Counted from the stretch's first letter, positions 13,073 to 24,560 are shown. The stretch: DNA of 64,000 nt from Gossypium raimondii (GCF_025698545.1 NC_068566.1:42077192-42141191), one strand, 5' to 3'. A program made the numbers and translations. The notes: a model not told the origin generated them from the letters alone.

Positions 13073-13603
13073 TTAATTTTGGAGCTTGAGTAGCACCGAG
13101 CAGTCTATCGGGACAATCTCTTGTTCTTCATGAAACCCACCAAAAGAAAGAATATTGGTATCCTCCTTACCATTTTCGTGTTCTTCATGAAACCCACCAA
13201 AAGAAAGAATATTGGTATCCTCCTTACCATAACCGTTCCCCATCGTTATGATAATTTCATCATCCTTACCATAAGCAGGAGTTGCTTTCCGGATATGCAT
13301 GTCATTCTTAGTCCTTATCATGGTTATGCCCCATTGAAATGAAACTACCAACATTTTCCCTGTCATAGGCCTCAATTATATGCATATCCCTATGCTTCTT
13401 TGCATCATGCATGCTATTATCGGAGTCCTTAACGTGATTGACCTTAACTTTTCTAATTCAGCCACAACAGAAACATGTGTCAGGATCTCCAGTGCAATGA
13501 GATATTGACAAACCAACCGATGCATCTTCGCAAATACCTTTCCATCAAATGTTGTCAATAATGCTGACTTGGAACTGGCTGAAAACTGGAAAGATTTTCC
13601 CAA
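13073..13603 (-). pseudogene. Fragment resembling the N-terminal repeat region of plant Jas TPL-binding-domain proteins
   Basis: On the minus strand, pieces in two frames read HVKDSDNSMHDAKKH, then FISMGHNHDK, then (after a frameshift near 13310) YGKDDEIIITMG and two copies of GKEDTNILSFGGFHEE. Repeats of the form FISMGxxYxKxDxNxISFGG are what I remember from the N-terminal half of plant proteins carrying a Jas TPL-binding domain, proposed transcriptional co-regulators. The C-terminal Jas/TPL domain is absent, and a 57-bp (19-residue) unit is duplicated at 13122-13235. A dead partial copy is the best reading. The family assignment is from memory of the repeat pattern and is moderate at best. 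Confidence 0.45.
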
Positions 13604-14366
13604 GGGGAAGAAATACTGGAATTGGATATACCAGAACTCAATTTATCCTTAAGAAACCAGTTATTGGATTCAATTCTGGAAGAATTATAAACTGTTTAAT
13701 GGAATCCCCATCAGAAACATGAGAAGGTCCTGTGCAATCAAAAGACTTTTAATCTGAAATGACTGCAATAAACAAATATCATTTATTTGTATCAATTCAA
13801 TGATCAACAAAAGAAGAGAAAGTAAAACTTAAATCTTTTTCGCAGTAACAAATAAAGTCGCATCCCTTTAATCATTCTAAATAGAATGGTAAGCTCTTTT
13901 TCCATGAAATTACTTTTATCATATGAGACTGAAAATTAGGAAAAACAAAAAAAATTAAATCTACATTTCAATATTTAGGAAAAAGGCTTACCTTTTTTTT
14001 TTTTTTCCAGATTCCCACTACTTCAACTGGTGATAGAGTGCTTTCTTTTGCTTTAACTCTCAATCAAAGCATGCGGACCCTGCAATTTTCCTTTCAGAAT
14101 TTGACATCCATATAATTTCCCCAAAATGTCCAGATAATGGAATGGCTAAAAGCGGTAGATGAAGAAAAAGAACCCTAAAGTAATTTGGAAGCTATATCTC
14201 GTTTGTTTTCCATTAATTTTGAACGACAATTACTTTCCGTTATCGCCGGAAAGCCGGAGGCATCGGCCGATTGTTGGTCATTATATGATGAAATCACTGA
14301 GAGGGAGAGAATTCATTTTTATTCTTGTCTGTGTGGAGCACTGGATTTTTGCTCGTGAAATGAATG
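13604..14366. other. Intergenic DNA left of the fold-back element
   Basis: AT-rich to about 14040. From 14040 to 14366 the sequence is more balanced and looks like leader or promoter sequence that the fold-back element has separated from 15295 onward. No gene is proven. Confidence 0.35.
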
Positions 14367-14374
14367 TCAAAATG

Positions 14375-15286
14375 TACCATTTTACTAAAAAAAAGTCACA
14401 TTTCCTACTCTATTTATGAAAATGAGCCACTTTAAATTTTATTTACCAGAATAGGTCAGAAAATCTAAAACGTATCTACGTGGAAGTATTTTAAGAGGAA
14501 ATTTTAGAAAAACGCATTGACCGGGACACGTTTTATCCTATGTTAGCAAAAAAGCACTAATGTGGCTGCGCTTTTGCCCTTTATTTTTTAAAAATTTACG
14601 AGAATAAGCCTTTGTAAAGACCCAAAGTGACTACACCATTTTTTTTTAATTTTAAGGTGTCGCCAATTAATATGGAAATAAAATTTACAAAGCAAATCTT
14701 TATATAGACCAAAGTCTCATTTCCTTCATTTTCTTAAGCAATATGGGATGTGAGATATGTGTATATATAGACTCATGAATAGGTTTGCAGCTTCTTCTAA
14801 ACAATGTGAGAATCCTTCCTCTTTTAACTAACAACATCTATACACATATCTCACATCCCACATTGTTTAAGAAAACAAGGAAAATGAGACTTTGGGTCTA
14901 TATAAAGATCTGCTTTGTAAATTTTATTTTCATATTAATTGGTGACGCCTTAAAATTTTAAAAAAAAATTATGTTGCCACTTTAAGTTTTTATAAAAGCT
15001 TATTCTTCCAAATTTTCAAAAAGTTAATCTATTTTATAATATTTTAAGGAAATGATTGTTTTTGAAATTTTAGTTTGAGAACAAGTAAAAGCGTGTCCAC
15101 GTCAGCGAGTTTTTGCTGACACGAGGTAAAGCGTGTCTCTGTCAACATATTTTTATGAAATTTTTCCTTAAAAAACTTCCATGTAGGCACGTTTTGAAAT
15201 TTTTTACCCATTCCGATAAATAAAATTTAAAGTGACTCATTTTCATGAATAAAGTAGGAAATGAGGCTTTTTTGGTATAATGATAC
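14375..15286. mobile_element. Fold-back (long inverted repeat) transposable element, 912 bp
   Basis: The two halves are inverted copies over nearly the full length, with the centre near 14810. The left arm starts TACCATTTTACTAAAAAAA and the right end reads as its reverse complement with a few changes. Inner arms share TATGGGATGTGAGATATGTG and its complement CACATATCTCACATCCCA. The element is bracketed by an exact 8-bp repeat, TCAAAATG, at 14367-14374 and 15287-15294. It has no coding capacity. An 8-bp duplication suits hAT and a 9-bp one (with one mismatch) suits Mutator, so the superfamily is open. Confidence 0.88.
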
Positions 15287-15294
15287 TCAAAATG

Positions 15295-16799
15295 CATCCA
15301 CGGCTTGATCATACGGCGCTGCTGTTTCACCATTGACGTCCACGTGTATCGCGGTTAATGGAACCTGACCGTCGATTTGATCGTCACTAAGCTCATCAAC
15401 AGCTAGATTTCGTCACATTCTCTTGGGTTAGGAATCTAGAACGGGCAGTAGTAAATTAGAGATTGACATACTGACACGTGTTAATTTCTAGTCAACAATT
15501 TTCTTTCCCGCGCTGCAGACACTTGAAATTAAAACGATAAAACAACACAATTTAACGGCCAAAAACAAACCAAAGTAAAAAGGAAGCACATTAAACTAAA
15601 TCGGATATCCATAACTAAACCGGCTCAAAGACTTAGCTTCAAAGTAGAAAGGAAAAAGAAATGTTGTCAATTGTGTTTTGTCTTGAATTAATAAAGTAAT
15701 AAATAGAAATATTATGACAGCGTATATTTATGAAAATTACGTATATAAATATAGAAATGTATTTAAAAATAATATATAATAAATAATAGAAATTAATTTT
15801 AAATTAGTTAATTATAACACATGAATTATGTGTAATATTAAAATGAAAAATAAATTAAATTGTGAGCAAAACGAAATTTTAAACACAAAACATATATATG
15901 TGTATTTATTAAAGTTTCATATAAATTTTTTTATATGCCTTTTGTTTTTGGTTCAAATCTCATTAAGGACAATTTTTATTGATTTATAAAAATATAAAAT
16001 AACGAAAACAAACACATAATCATATAATTTAATTTGCAAATAAAATAGATTTTTAGGTAATTTCCTAGTGAGTTGGGATTCGGTTTATAGGTGACACTAA
16101 CTCAAGAAAAGACTTAATAAATAGGATAAATATACAATTGATAGAGATAATAAAGTATGCATAATGTATAAAATTATTAAAATAATACTTTAATTGAGTA
16201 GTAAATTAAAATGTTTTCTAATGTAATCGGTTCAGTTTAAATTCCATCAAATACATATTTTTATTGATTTTTTAAATAAAAAGGTAAATTACTATTGAAT
16301 AATATAATTTATTTTAATTATGAAAGACATTTCGTAATTTTCCTAATTAAGTTGGTGACCCAGTTGAGAGTGATACCAATTCAATAAAACACTTGATAAA
16401 TAGTATAGATTAGAGATTTACATTCAATTAATTTCTTTGATTCGGATTTTATATTTAAAATAAAACAAATAAATTAAATTGAATAAATTAAAATTTAAGA
16501 TCAAATTAATTCAACAGAAAATTTACAATTCATTTTGGTTTGTTTTTTTTCAGGTTTTTAAAGATTTATTTATAAAATTAATTAATTAATTGAGTTGCAT
16601 TTGATTGGATTATTTTATATTTGAGTAATTAATTGGGTTTGACTTAATTTATATTTGGGTTGGTTAATATATATGGTTAATTGTTTATAGTGCATGTGAA
16701 TGTTGGATTGCCTACATAGATTATGCTGGGTCTAATACTTAATAAAAAATAAATTATATTTTGAGTAAATTGAACTTTAAACACATAAAGGTATAAGAT
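15295..16799. other. Promoter-like segment, then AT-rich DNA
   Basis: From 15300 to 15520 there are G-box-like CACGTG cores (in GTCCACGTGTA and GACACGTGTT), and on the minus strand an ATG at 15333 opens a frame starting MVKQQRRMIKPWMHF that is broken by the fold-back element. The rest, to 16799, is AT-rich with no supported gene. Confidence 0.35.
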
Positions 16800-16808
16800 T
16801 AAGGCTTA

Positions 16809-16947
16809 GGGTGAGTTTGGATGGGCGGTGCGTTTACCTGCGGTTAGTGTAAAAACAGTGGTGGCGGTGAGATTAGATACTGTAGCGTGAGACAAAAAGT
16901 AAGCTAAACGTATCGCACTGCACCCAATCGTCCATCCAAACCCACCC
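16809..16947. mobile_element. Tourist-like MITE, 139 bp
   Basis: Ends are GGGTGAGTTTGGATGG and its near-complement CCATCCAAACCCACCC, flanked by TTA on both sides (16806-16808 and 16948-16950). It sits inside the terminal inverted repeat of the larger Harbinger element: removing it restores GGCTTAGTTTGCATGG. A second copy lies at 51919-52074 in opposite orientation. Confidence 0.9.
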
Positions 16948-16950
16948 TTA

Positions 16951-17112
16951 GTTTGCATGGGCGTGTGTTCACCTCCGGTGAGGTTAAAAACAGCGGTGGC
17001 GGTGAGATTAGTTACTGTAGCGGTGAGATTAGATACTGTAGCGGTGAGATTAGAAACAATGGTGGAGTGTGTGTTTGGATTCAAACGCAACTGTAGCGGT
17101 GAGGTGAGAATA
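16951..17112. repeat. Subterminal repeats of the Harbinger element
   Basis: About three copies of a 22-bp motif containing ACTGTAGCGGTGAGATTAG follow the left terminal repeat. The same arrangement occurs at 63200-63350 in the deletion derivative. Subterminal repeats of this sort are usual binding sites for transposon proteins. Confidence 0.8.
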
Positions 17113-17488
17113 AAAAATGACTATTAAGGACATCAGATTAGAATTGATATATAATAGAATTTTTTAAAATTATTTTACTTTTTAAAAATTATTAAAATAT
17201 GTGAATTTATAAATTTATTTAATAAAATATTAAAATATATCTTCCAATATTTTAATGAATTATATAATCAATTTAAATTATTTATTAGATAAAATGATAA
17301 TTATTTTTAATTTTTATAGTTAAATATTTTTATAACAATGATAAATAGTATTTTCACAAATAGTAACATTATACTTTGATCAAATTTTGAAGTATCTAAA
17401 TGGATGATTTTTAATAATAAAAAATAGTAACATAAGACATAACAAGTTTCATTATTACTAGAAATTAGGTTATGATACAAAATATTTT

Positions 17489-18933
17489 TTACAAATATGG
17501 ATTCATTAAACTAGTTGCAATGGTTTCCCTTAACATCGTGATTTCAAGGTCACTTTCTTTGTTAGAAGAACTCGATTCACCTCTATCAAAATGGCCTGAA
17601 GAGACTGGCATGTCGGGTATATTCTCAAATTCTCGAAAATCCTCATCATTTGACCAAACATGTCTTCGAATGTAATTATGCAAAATCATTGTTGCAATAA
17701 CTATTAAAACTTGCTTGTTGAATGAATAACTTGGAATATCTCTTAATATTGGCCTTTTTTTTTTTTCCACACTCCAAATGTTCGTTCAATCACAGAGCGT
17801 AACGAAGAATGAGCATGATTAAAGATTTCTTTTTTTCCATATACTTGATGATTACCTCGACGAAAATCAGGTAAATGATATCGTTCCCCCTTATATGGAC
17901 CTAGAAAACCTGCCATTTGTGGATATCTTGAATCCACAAGATAATATTTTCCTACAAAAAAGTAAAACATAATATCAATTTTAAAAATAAATTAATATTT
18001 TTAATATTTTTTTATGTAAAAATTAATTAAAAAATTAAAGTTCAACCTGGTGGAGGGTGTGGAAACTTTAACTCTTGTTTTCTAAGTGCTTGCAAAAAAA
18101 ATCTACTATCATGTGTTGTTCTTCCCAACCAGGAAATGCAAAAATAAAGCACATGTTGAAGTCACAAACTGCCATAATATTTTGAGTTGGTTCACCTTTC
18201 CGTCCGATATAAGGTATTTGACAAGAAGGCGAAATGTATGCTTTTATGTGTGTTCCATCTATGGCCCCAATACAATCCTTTAAAATAAATACAAGTAATG
18301 AGATAAAAGTTAGAAATAATTTATATTTTAAAAATATAAAGATTGTGTAAATTTTACCTTAAATTGTGGCCAATATCTTGTATCATGTCGAATATGGTTC
18401 GGTACTTCCTCGAATTGACCTTCAGTGGGTTTAATCGTGTCTATTCCTATTCGAGCAAATATATACAACATATCAGTAAAAATTCGACTAACAGTTTCCC
18501 CAGATCGTTGAAATCGCTCTGTTGCATTTGAATTTGATTCTCTATTTCCAAGAATGTACAATGATAATGCTAACTTCTCCATCGCCGATACTTTCCCATT
18601 CTTTAAGCCATAATTTGTTTGCAAATCATGCAACAAGCTGTGAAATATATTTTTTGGCATCCTAAAACTATTCATGCAACGATCATCGTGCCCATTTAAT
18701 ACTTCGTCCACCCACATTTGACCTATATAATTTGAATCCATACGCGGTTGCATAGTGAAATAAGTTTCATGGTGTACTAATACACTGCTTAACACATATT
18801 CTTCCTCTTCATGATAATTGTTGTGCTCAACTTGGGTAACAATTGTGGCTATTCTTCGTTGAGCTTCTTCACTTAATTCAGGGGTATCATAATTCATATA
18901 AAAACTATTATACATATTGTTAAATTCATCCAT
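17489..18933 (-). pseudogene. PIF/Harbinger DDE transposase (DDE_Tnp_4 type), frameshifted
   Basis: Three exons, 18933-18358, 18277-18047 and 17951-17489, are joined by good GT/AG introns. Exon 1 starts MDEFNNMYNSFYMNYD and holds the N-terminal helical region with SGETVSRIF. Exon 2 carries the first catalytic Asp in GAIDGTHIK. Exon 3 carries the second Asp in YYLVDSRYP and the Glu in SVIERTFGVWKKK, so the whole DDE triad is still present. Two single-base shifts break it: one in exon 2 between FPGW and HDSRFF, and one in the long A run after GVWKKK (near 17760). It can no longer make a full protein. It is the ORF2 of the surrounding element. Confidence 0.92.
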
Positions 18934-19250
18934 AACCTGAAAAAGTAATCAAATAAAAATAAATTAATATTTCGTGACATTCTATACAACACAGAAACTT
19001 GATTAAAAGCATAGCATAAAATACCAAACATAAAAAGTATCATACATTAGTTTTACATATAAAAAAGTAGTATAGTTATATTACAATAATAATTCTAAGG
19101 AGCTTATGGTGGAGGTGGTTGATGGTATGGTTGGAAGGGAAATGAGGATGTTGCTACCAAGGATGAAAATGATGCAATTGGATTTTGTTCAGCATACTCA
19201 CGTCGAAGCCACCAAACCCTATCATTTGGATCTAAGTTCAAAAACACTTC

Positions 19251-19782
19251 TCATTTCACCAGTATTTGGAACATTTTGGTGGCAAAATAGTACAGTTCAT
19301 CTTTCTTTGGAATTTCATCTCCCAAAGCACGCAAAGCATCCATTGCATTTGAAATAGTATATTGAGAGCGAGGAAAAATAATTTCATTCGCTGACTTCGT
19401 TAAACTAGCCATACTCTCACACAATTTCTCAATCTGAGTAGTTAATATATTTCTTGATGATTTTCTACCTGAACTTGATTTTTTTCCTTTACCGTGTACA
19501 GCCCCAAGTGTTTGCTTTTCTTCGATTAGGAATTTCATGAGAAGGGTTTGATGGTACCTCATAAGGAGGAATACCTTCATTCTCGTTACTATGTCCATCT
19601 GAATCACCAAATCCCTCATTAGCTGCATCATCTCCCATAGGAACCCCACTTGGAAGAACACCAGAAGAAGGTGCCCATGCGTTCTCTCCAATGGCTACAA
19701 TGCCAGCAAATATTTGCCACATTAACTCATTCAATCGTGGTTCAATTCCTTTCTTCTTAAATCCTTTAAAATCTGGATTTTC
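19251..19782 (-). pseudogene. Harbinger ORF1 (Myb/SANT-like protein), 3' exon
   Basis: An acceptor at 19782 (TGTAG) opens ENPDFKGFKKKGIEP, then LNELMWQIFAGIVAIGENAW, an acidic/Gly-rich linker, and after a one-base shift near 19520 a basic KGKKSSSGRKSS followed by a helical tail ending FQILVK. This is the downstream half of the Myb/SANT-like accessory protein that helps plant Harbinger transposases bind element ends. The upstream half lies 4.5 kb away at 24261-24560, separated by a later insertion in the intron. Confidence 0.8.
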
Positions 19783-20150
19783 CTACATAGCCAATACACC
19801 CCTAATCGGTGGGCGCCACTTAATCCCCCTTTAATCCTTTGTTTGGTTCAGGGTATTGCTATTACGGGTCTAATACATTACTGACCTAATCCCCAAAATC
19901 CACCGATTTCTAATCCCTTCCTTGAGCTCAGTTTAGGTGCTGCTTCAGTTTTGGTCCCTGTTTTACCCTCCCGATTCACGCTTCTGTTTTACCCAAGATC
20001 CAGGTCTTCTGTTTCTTTCTTCTAGCTTTCTTCTCCACTCTCCTTGTCATCTTCTCCTTCTCTTTTTTACCTCTCTTTTGCGTCACAACTGGACTTAGAG
20101 CACCAATCATAAAGCACCCTCCATCTCACGTTTTTCGTTCCTCTCCACCG

Positions 20151-20252
20151 GCGAAACTGGTGAAGTTTTTACTGTTGTGTCCATAGGAACCGATAAAGAA
20201 GATACAACTGTCTTCCTAGATCGTGCTTCTCGATCAACCAGAGGGAGAAGGT
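20151..20252 (+). pseudogene. Captured fragment resembling SWR1-complex subunit SWC2/YL1
   Basis: In frame it reads DKEDTTVFLDRASRSTRG and then meets a GTGAAT donor-like site. VFLDRASRxTRGKRM is the start of the conserved YL1/SWC2 region, a histone H2A.Z-binding subunit. Only this short exon portion is present, so it is a fragment, not a gene. Confidence 0.5.
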
Positions 20253-20840
20253 GAATCTTCAACCTAAATTAAGATAGGATTCCTATCACTCAATACGATT
20301 CTTTCTTTTTTTCAAAAAAGATCTTTGTGTTTTTTTCTCAATTTTTAGTTCATAAACGATCAAGAATACTTTTTTATTTTATTTTATTTTATTTTATTTT
20401 TACAGTGATTATGTTGAGATTTCCTATGAAATTCTCTTTTTATTTGCAAGGAATCTACAACTCTAATGTGAATCAGGGAAGCATGCTGGTGTGGGAAGCT
20501 ACCATCCAGTGTCCTGTTCCTCTAACATCCTCTAGCGTACCATTCATGGGTGTGTTCTTCTTTTCGAGATTTTTTTTCCCTTTTAGTGTGTTTTCATAGT
20601 TCTTTATTTGGTCTGTGAATGAAAAGGATGAAAATTTCTGGGTTTTTGATGCTTGGTAATTTAGGAAGCCTTTATTATAAACTTTTTGAGATATTTTTTT
20701 CTATTTATTTGAAGTTCAATGATTTGGATAATGGAATATATATTGCAAAAGAACCAAAAGAATCTTATTGAGCTAGATTCTCACCCATAAAAAAGTCAAT
20801 TTTGATTCAATTCAAGCTTTAAAATTCAACAATTTTTCAG

Positions 20841-20951
20841 TACGATTTTAGTGGAAGCTGTGATATAGTAAGGTTCATAAGAGAAGTTCAAGCTCATGGC
20901 TTATATGTTTGCCTTAGAATTGGACCTTTCATTGAAGTGCTACATTTCCTG
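20841..20951 (+). pseudogene. Captured exon of a plant beta-galactosidase (GH35)
   Basis: The exon is bounded by TTTTTCAG and GTACGT and reads [20 protein letters not shown] then [12 protein letters not shown]. These are signature stretches of plant GH35 beta-galactosidases, where the sequence normally continues to the EW of the active-site region. Here the end of the exon (VLHFL) departs from the family. No other exon of the enzyme was found. Confidence 0.8.
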
Positions 20952-21950
20952 GTACGTTGTATTTAGTTATTTGTTTTTAAATGCATTTGGATTATTTTTG
21001 GAAATTTTGATATTCTTCACTTAAAACTGGAATAAGAATGAACTTTTAATCCTAACAGGATTTGTAGTTTTATATCTGTAATTCAACACTCGTTTTTCGG
21101 TATCAATTCATAGCAGAGTGTTAACTGGTGCAAAATTGTTGCTTTAGATGTTTATGTTTCTTTACTTTGTTATGCAAAGTTCTCATTTCTTTTGTTTGAA
21201 GTTTCAAATTGTTTGCATCTCTTTAAGTTTGTGAGTTTAGAAGATGGCAGCAGCTTTAGATTCTTTTGTTGACAGTCACTAAAATGCTTGGTTCTGAGGT
21301 TAGCAAAATTACATTATGTTATTGTTTAGCTATGTGATCTTTTTTTTCAGCGTCTAGACTTGCAACTTTTATTTCTTTTCCTGAAGTATTCAAGGTTGGC
21401 CTTTGTTTGGTATATCTCCGGATACGAGTTTGAAGATGTCTCAAAAAACTTAAAAAACTGAACATACTCGAGTACGAGTAGCATAGCTTGCAAATGCGAC
21501 TCTATGGTACTCTTATTTATATGTGTAGTTGGTGATGTTGAAATGGATGAGTCCTTAATATATCAGAAAGTTAATCGGTTACTACAATGTTTAGCTCTTT
21601 CTTAGTACTTTGAATTTGCCTATGTGTATAATGTGTCAACTGATGCTACTGGTGTAGAACTTTGAAGGCTAAAACTAAATTTTATATGATTTCTTCCAGG
21701 AGTTGAATAAGATGAAATTAACTTGGTCTGAGCAATTTGCTGGAGCTTTATTTTTCTTTGTAGCTTAAGTTTTCTGTAAAATGATTCAAACTACCAGATA
21801 TCATGTATCATATGTTTTCACTTTTTAGAAAAGAACCCATTGGACAATGTTTTCATTTATATTACACCAGTCCCGGTTGTTTAAGTTTTCACTAGTCCCG
21901 TCTGTTTAAGTTTACTGATTCTTCGTTTACATTGATAATTTGATATCTAG

Positions 21951-22027
21951 ATGCTATTAGTGAGCAATCATCAAATGGTTATTTGCTTATTGCTGCAAGT
22001 GGAGGACTGAATCAACAAAGAACAAGA
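21951..22027 (+). pseudogene. Captured exon of a plant O-fucosyltransferase-family protein
   Basis: A 77-base exon between ATATCTAG and GTAAGT encodes SNGYLLIAASGGLNQQRT. This is the conserved GDP-fucose-binding start (GGLNQQR) of plant O-fucosyltransferase-like proteins. The rest of the gene is missing. Confidence 0.82.
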
Positions 22028-22644
22028 GTAAGTGGAATTATTTGTCACCAGCTAAGCTGAGTTTCTTTGACATTTCATTTTTTCTTTAAAGTAATTGTAC
22101 CAAACACCCATATGCAACGTATATCCAGAAATGTGTATAAGGATATGATCTTCTGAAAATCCTCTAATACATGAAAAATCTTAGAAAAACATTGAACATA
22201 CGTTGCCTGCTTTTCCATTTCCATTCTTTACACCCGAGTCTGAATAAGCCCATGTCAAGGATGTAGCTTTGCCCGTTGAGGATGTGAGTAATAAAGGTAA
22301 AAATGGGTTAAAAAAATATTGGATTTGGGTTTCTTTTTGACAATTTGTTTATTGTGCTTTTGTTTAGATGATGAGAAAGGAAAGTCATGAACAAGTTTGA
22401 TTTTTATTTGATTGGTTTGTTATGTTCATGTTAGTCTGGTGAAAAGTCTTAAACTGGGTCTGAGGATTTAATCTGTGCTTCTTCTTTGCTGGAATTTACT
22501 TTTTTTTTATTTGGAAATTATTTGTTTGGTTGTTGAGAAAGGAAGGGAAACTAAATCATGATATATGTATATATTTTTTTGGATAAATCAAGATAGTTTG
22601 TTTTTTTGTTATGTTGTTTAACTTTGTTAATTATTTGGTGCCAG

Positions 22645-22820
22645 AGCTGAAAACCCGAATCAAGAAGTACTTTGAAGGGGATGAAGAGGCCATTTTGCGG
22701 AGAAAGTTGGCTGGGAAGCATGAGGAGACCAATGATGAATTGATGGATGAATTGGAGGTGCAACCACGAGACGATGTGGATGATGAAGTGTTCGAGTCAG
22801 ATTTTGATAATTTGTACTGA
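22645..22820 (+). pseudogene. Captured 3' fragment, possibly mitochondrial ribosomal protein S24/S35-like
   Basis: After a GTGCCAG acceptor the frame reads ELKTRIKKYFEGDEEAI, RKLAGKHEETNDELMDE and VFESDFDNLY, then a stop. Beyond the stop the remaining codons still resemble TNEEI. The acidic pattern reminds me of the plant mitochondrial S24/S35-type ribosomal protein, but this is from memory only. Confidence 0.4.
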
Positions 22821-22970
22821 CTAATGAAGAGATACTTGCAATACTTGCAATGTTTTTGATGAAATAAAGTGTGGATAGAAAACCTGTCAATACTTGCAAT
22901 GTTTGTCCATAATGTTTGTAAATGAGAAATGACCCTAGTCTACTTCATTTCTCAAAGCCAATTGCTTATA

Positions 22971-23930
22971 TTATGATTTTATTAAATTCATATAAGAATA
23001 TTTAATATTAAGAATTTTATTAAATTATATATTTTTATTAAATTATATTTAATAATAATTATGTTAAATTATATTTTATAGTATTATATATTATGATTTT
23101 AGAAAATTCATATAAGAATATTTAATATTAAGAATTTTATTAAATTATATATTTTTATTAAATTATATTTAATAATAATTATGTTAAATTATATTTTATA
23201 GTATTATATATTATGATTTTATTAAATTCATATAAGAATATTTAATATTAAGAATTTTATTAAATTATATATTTTATTAAATTATATTTAATAATAATTA
23301 TGTTAAATTATATTTTATAGTATTATATATTATGATTTTAGAAAATTCATATAAGAATATTTAATATTAAGAATTTTATTAAATTATATATTTTATTAAA
23401 TTATATTTAATAATAATTATGTTAAATTATATTTTATAGTATTATATATTATGATTTTAGAAAATTCATATAAGAATATTTAATATTAAGAATTTTATTA
23501 AATTATATATTTTATTAAATTATATTTAATAATAATTATGTTAAATTATATTTTATAGTATTATATATTATGATTTTAGAAAATTCATATAAGAATATTT
23601 AATATTAAGAATTTTATTAAATTATATATTTTATTAAATTATATTTAATAATAATTATGTTAAATTATATTTTATAGTATTATATATTATGATTTTAGAA
23701 AATTCATATAAGAATATTTAATATTAAGAATTTTATTAAATCATATATTTTAATTAAAATATATTTAATATTAATTATTTTAAATTATATTTTATAGTAT
23801 CATATATTATGATTTGAGTAAATTCATATAAGAATATTGATTATTAAGAATTTTATTAAATTATATATTTTAATTAAAATATATTTAATAATAATTATGT
23901 TAAAATATGATTAAATTATTTATTACTGAT
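22971..23930. repeat. AT-rich satellite, eight units of 119-120 bp
   Basis: Units begin near TATGATTTTA(G)AAAATTCAT, and the start positions step by 120, 120, 119, 119, 119, 119 and 120 bases. The middle copies are almost identical and the last two have diverged. The array lies inside the nested insertion, downstream of the captured fragments. Confidence 0.95.
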
Positions 23931-24260
23931 ATTAATAATCTTATTAAAATTTAATAACAATAACAATAATCATTTATCTAAACAAATTTCTGCTAAGGGT
24001 ATTCTAGTTATTTTAGTTTTTTCCCTTATGCTATTACACCTTCATTCCATTCAACCAAACACAAGAATACTATTACGCCTATTCCATTACATTCAACCAA
24101 ACAATTGATTTGCTATTACGCCTCTATTCCATTACGCCTCTATTCCATTACACCTCTATTCTAATACAGCGAACCAAACGTGCTGTAAGATTTTTATAAT
24201 TGTAAATTATTAATTTCAATAAACTTTATGCATTAAAAGAATGATAAAGTTAACACTAAC

Positions 24261-24560
24261 CTGTATTTTTGCAGCCCACCATTCTTCGGTAGCATCGACC
24301 GTCTTTTTAGATGGACACCATCCAATACCTGTAGATTCCTTAAGCAACTCCATCTATAACCTCCATTCTTTTTTTAATGTATCCCACTAATTTTTCAATT
24401 GAGGTTTTTCATAAATTTTTGTGTGTTTTTGCTTGAAAAAGAGCAATGACATTTTTCCATCCTTTTGAGTTTAGATGAGTTGTCGGTCTATTACCAGCAT
24501 TGACTTCATTCACGCAAGCTCACAAAATATCAACGTCAGCTCATCATCCTAAACAACTTT
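24261..24560 (-). pseudogene. Harbinger ORF1 (Myb/SANT-like protein), 5' exon
   Basis: On the minus strand the frame reads NEVNAGNRPTTHLNSKGW, KNVIALFQAKTHKN, then after a one-base shift WDTLKKEWRL, MELLKESTGIGWCP and TVDATEEWWAAKIQ before a GTTAGT donor at 24260. This is the Myb/SANT-like domain found in Harbinger ORF1 and related plant genes. At least three in-frame stops (in front of ACVNEV, in NKW, and in RLWM) and the frameshift make it dead. Its 3' exon is at 19251-19782. Confidence 0.85.

Larger units (their letters stand above)
19815..24185 (+). mobile_element. Nested insertion carrying several captured host-gene fragments
   Basis: About 4.4 kb lies inside the single intron of the Harbinger ORF1. 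The two edges carry similar inverted sequences: TTTGTTTGGTTCAGGGTATT near 19832 and, read from the other strand, CACGTTTGGTTCGCTGTATT near 24181, so a terminal-inverted-repeat element is likely. All recognisable host fragments inside (20151-22820) are on the plus strand, opposite to the Harbinger genes, and keep their splice sites. No transposase of its own was seen. Exact ends and target duplication were not determined. Confidence 0.6.

Noticed and set aside
22551..22899. Minus-strand open frames opposite the captured fragment at 22645-22820
   Set aside because: The plus strand reads as an exon with an acceptor site and acidic family-like pattern; the minus frames have none.
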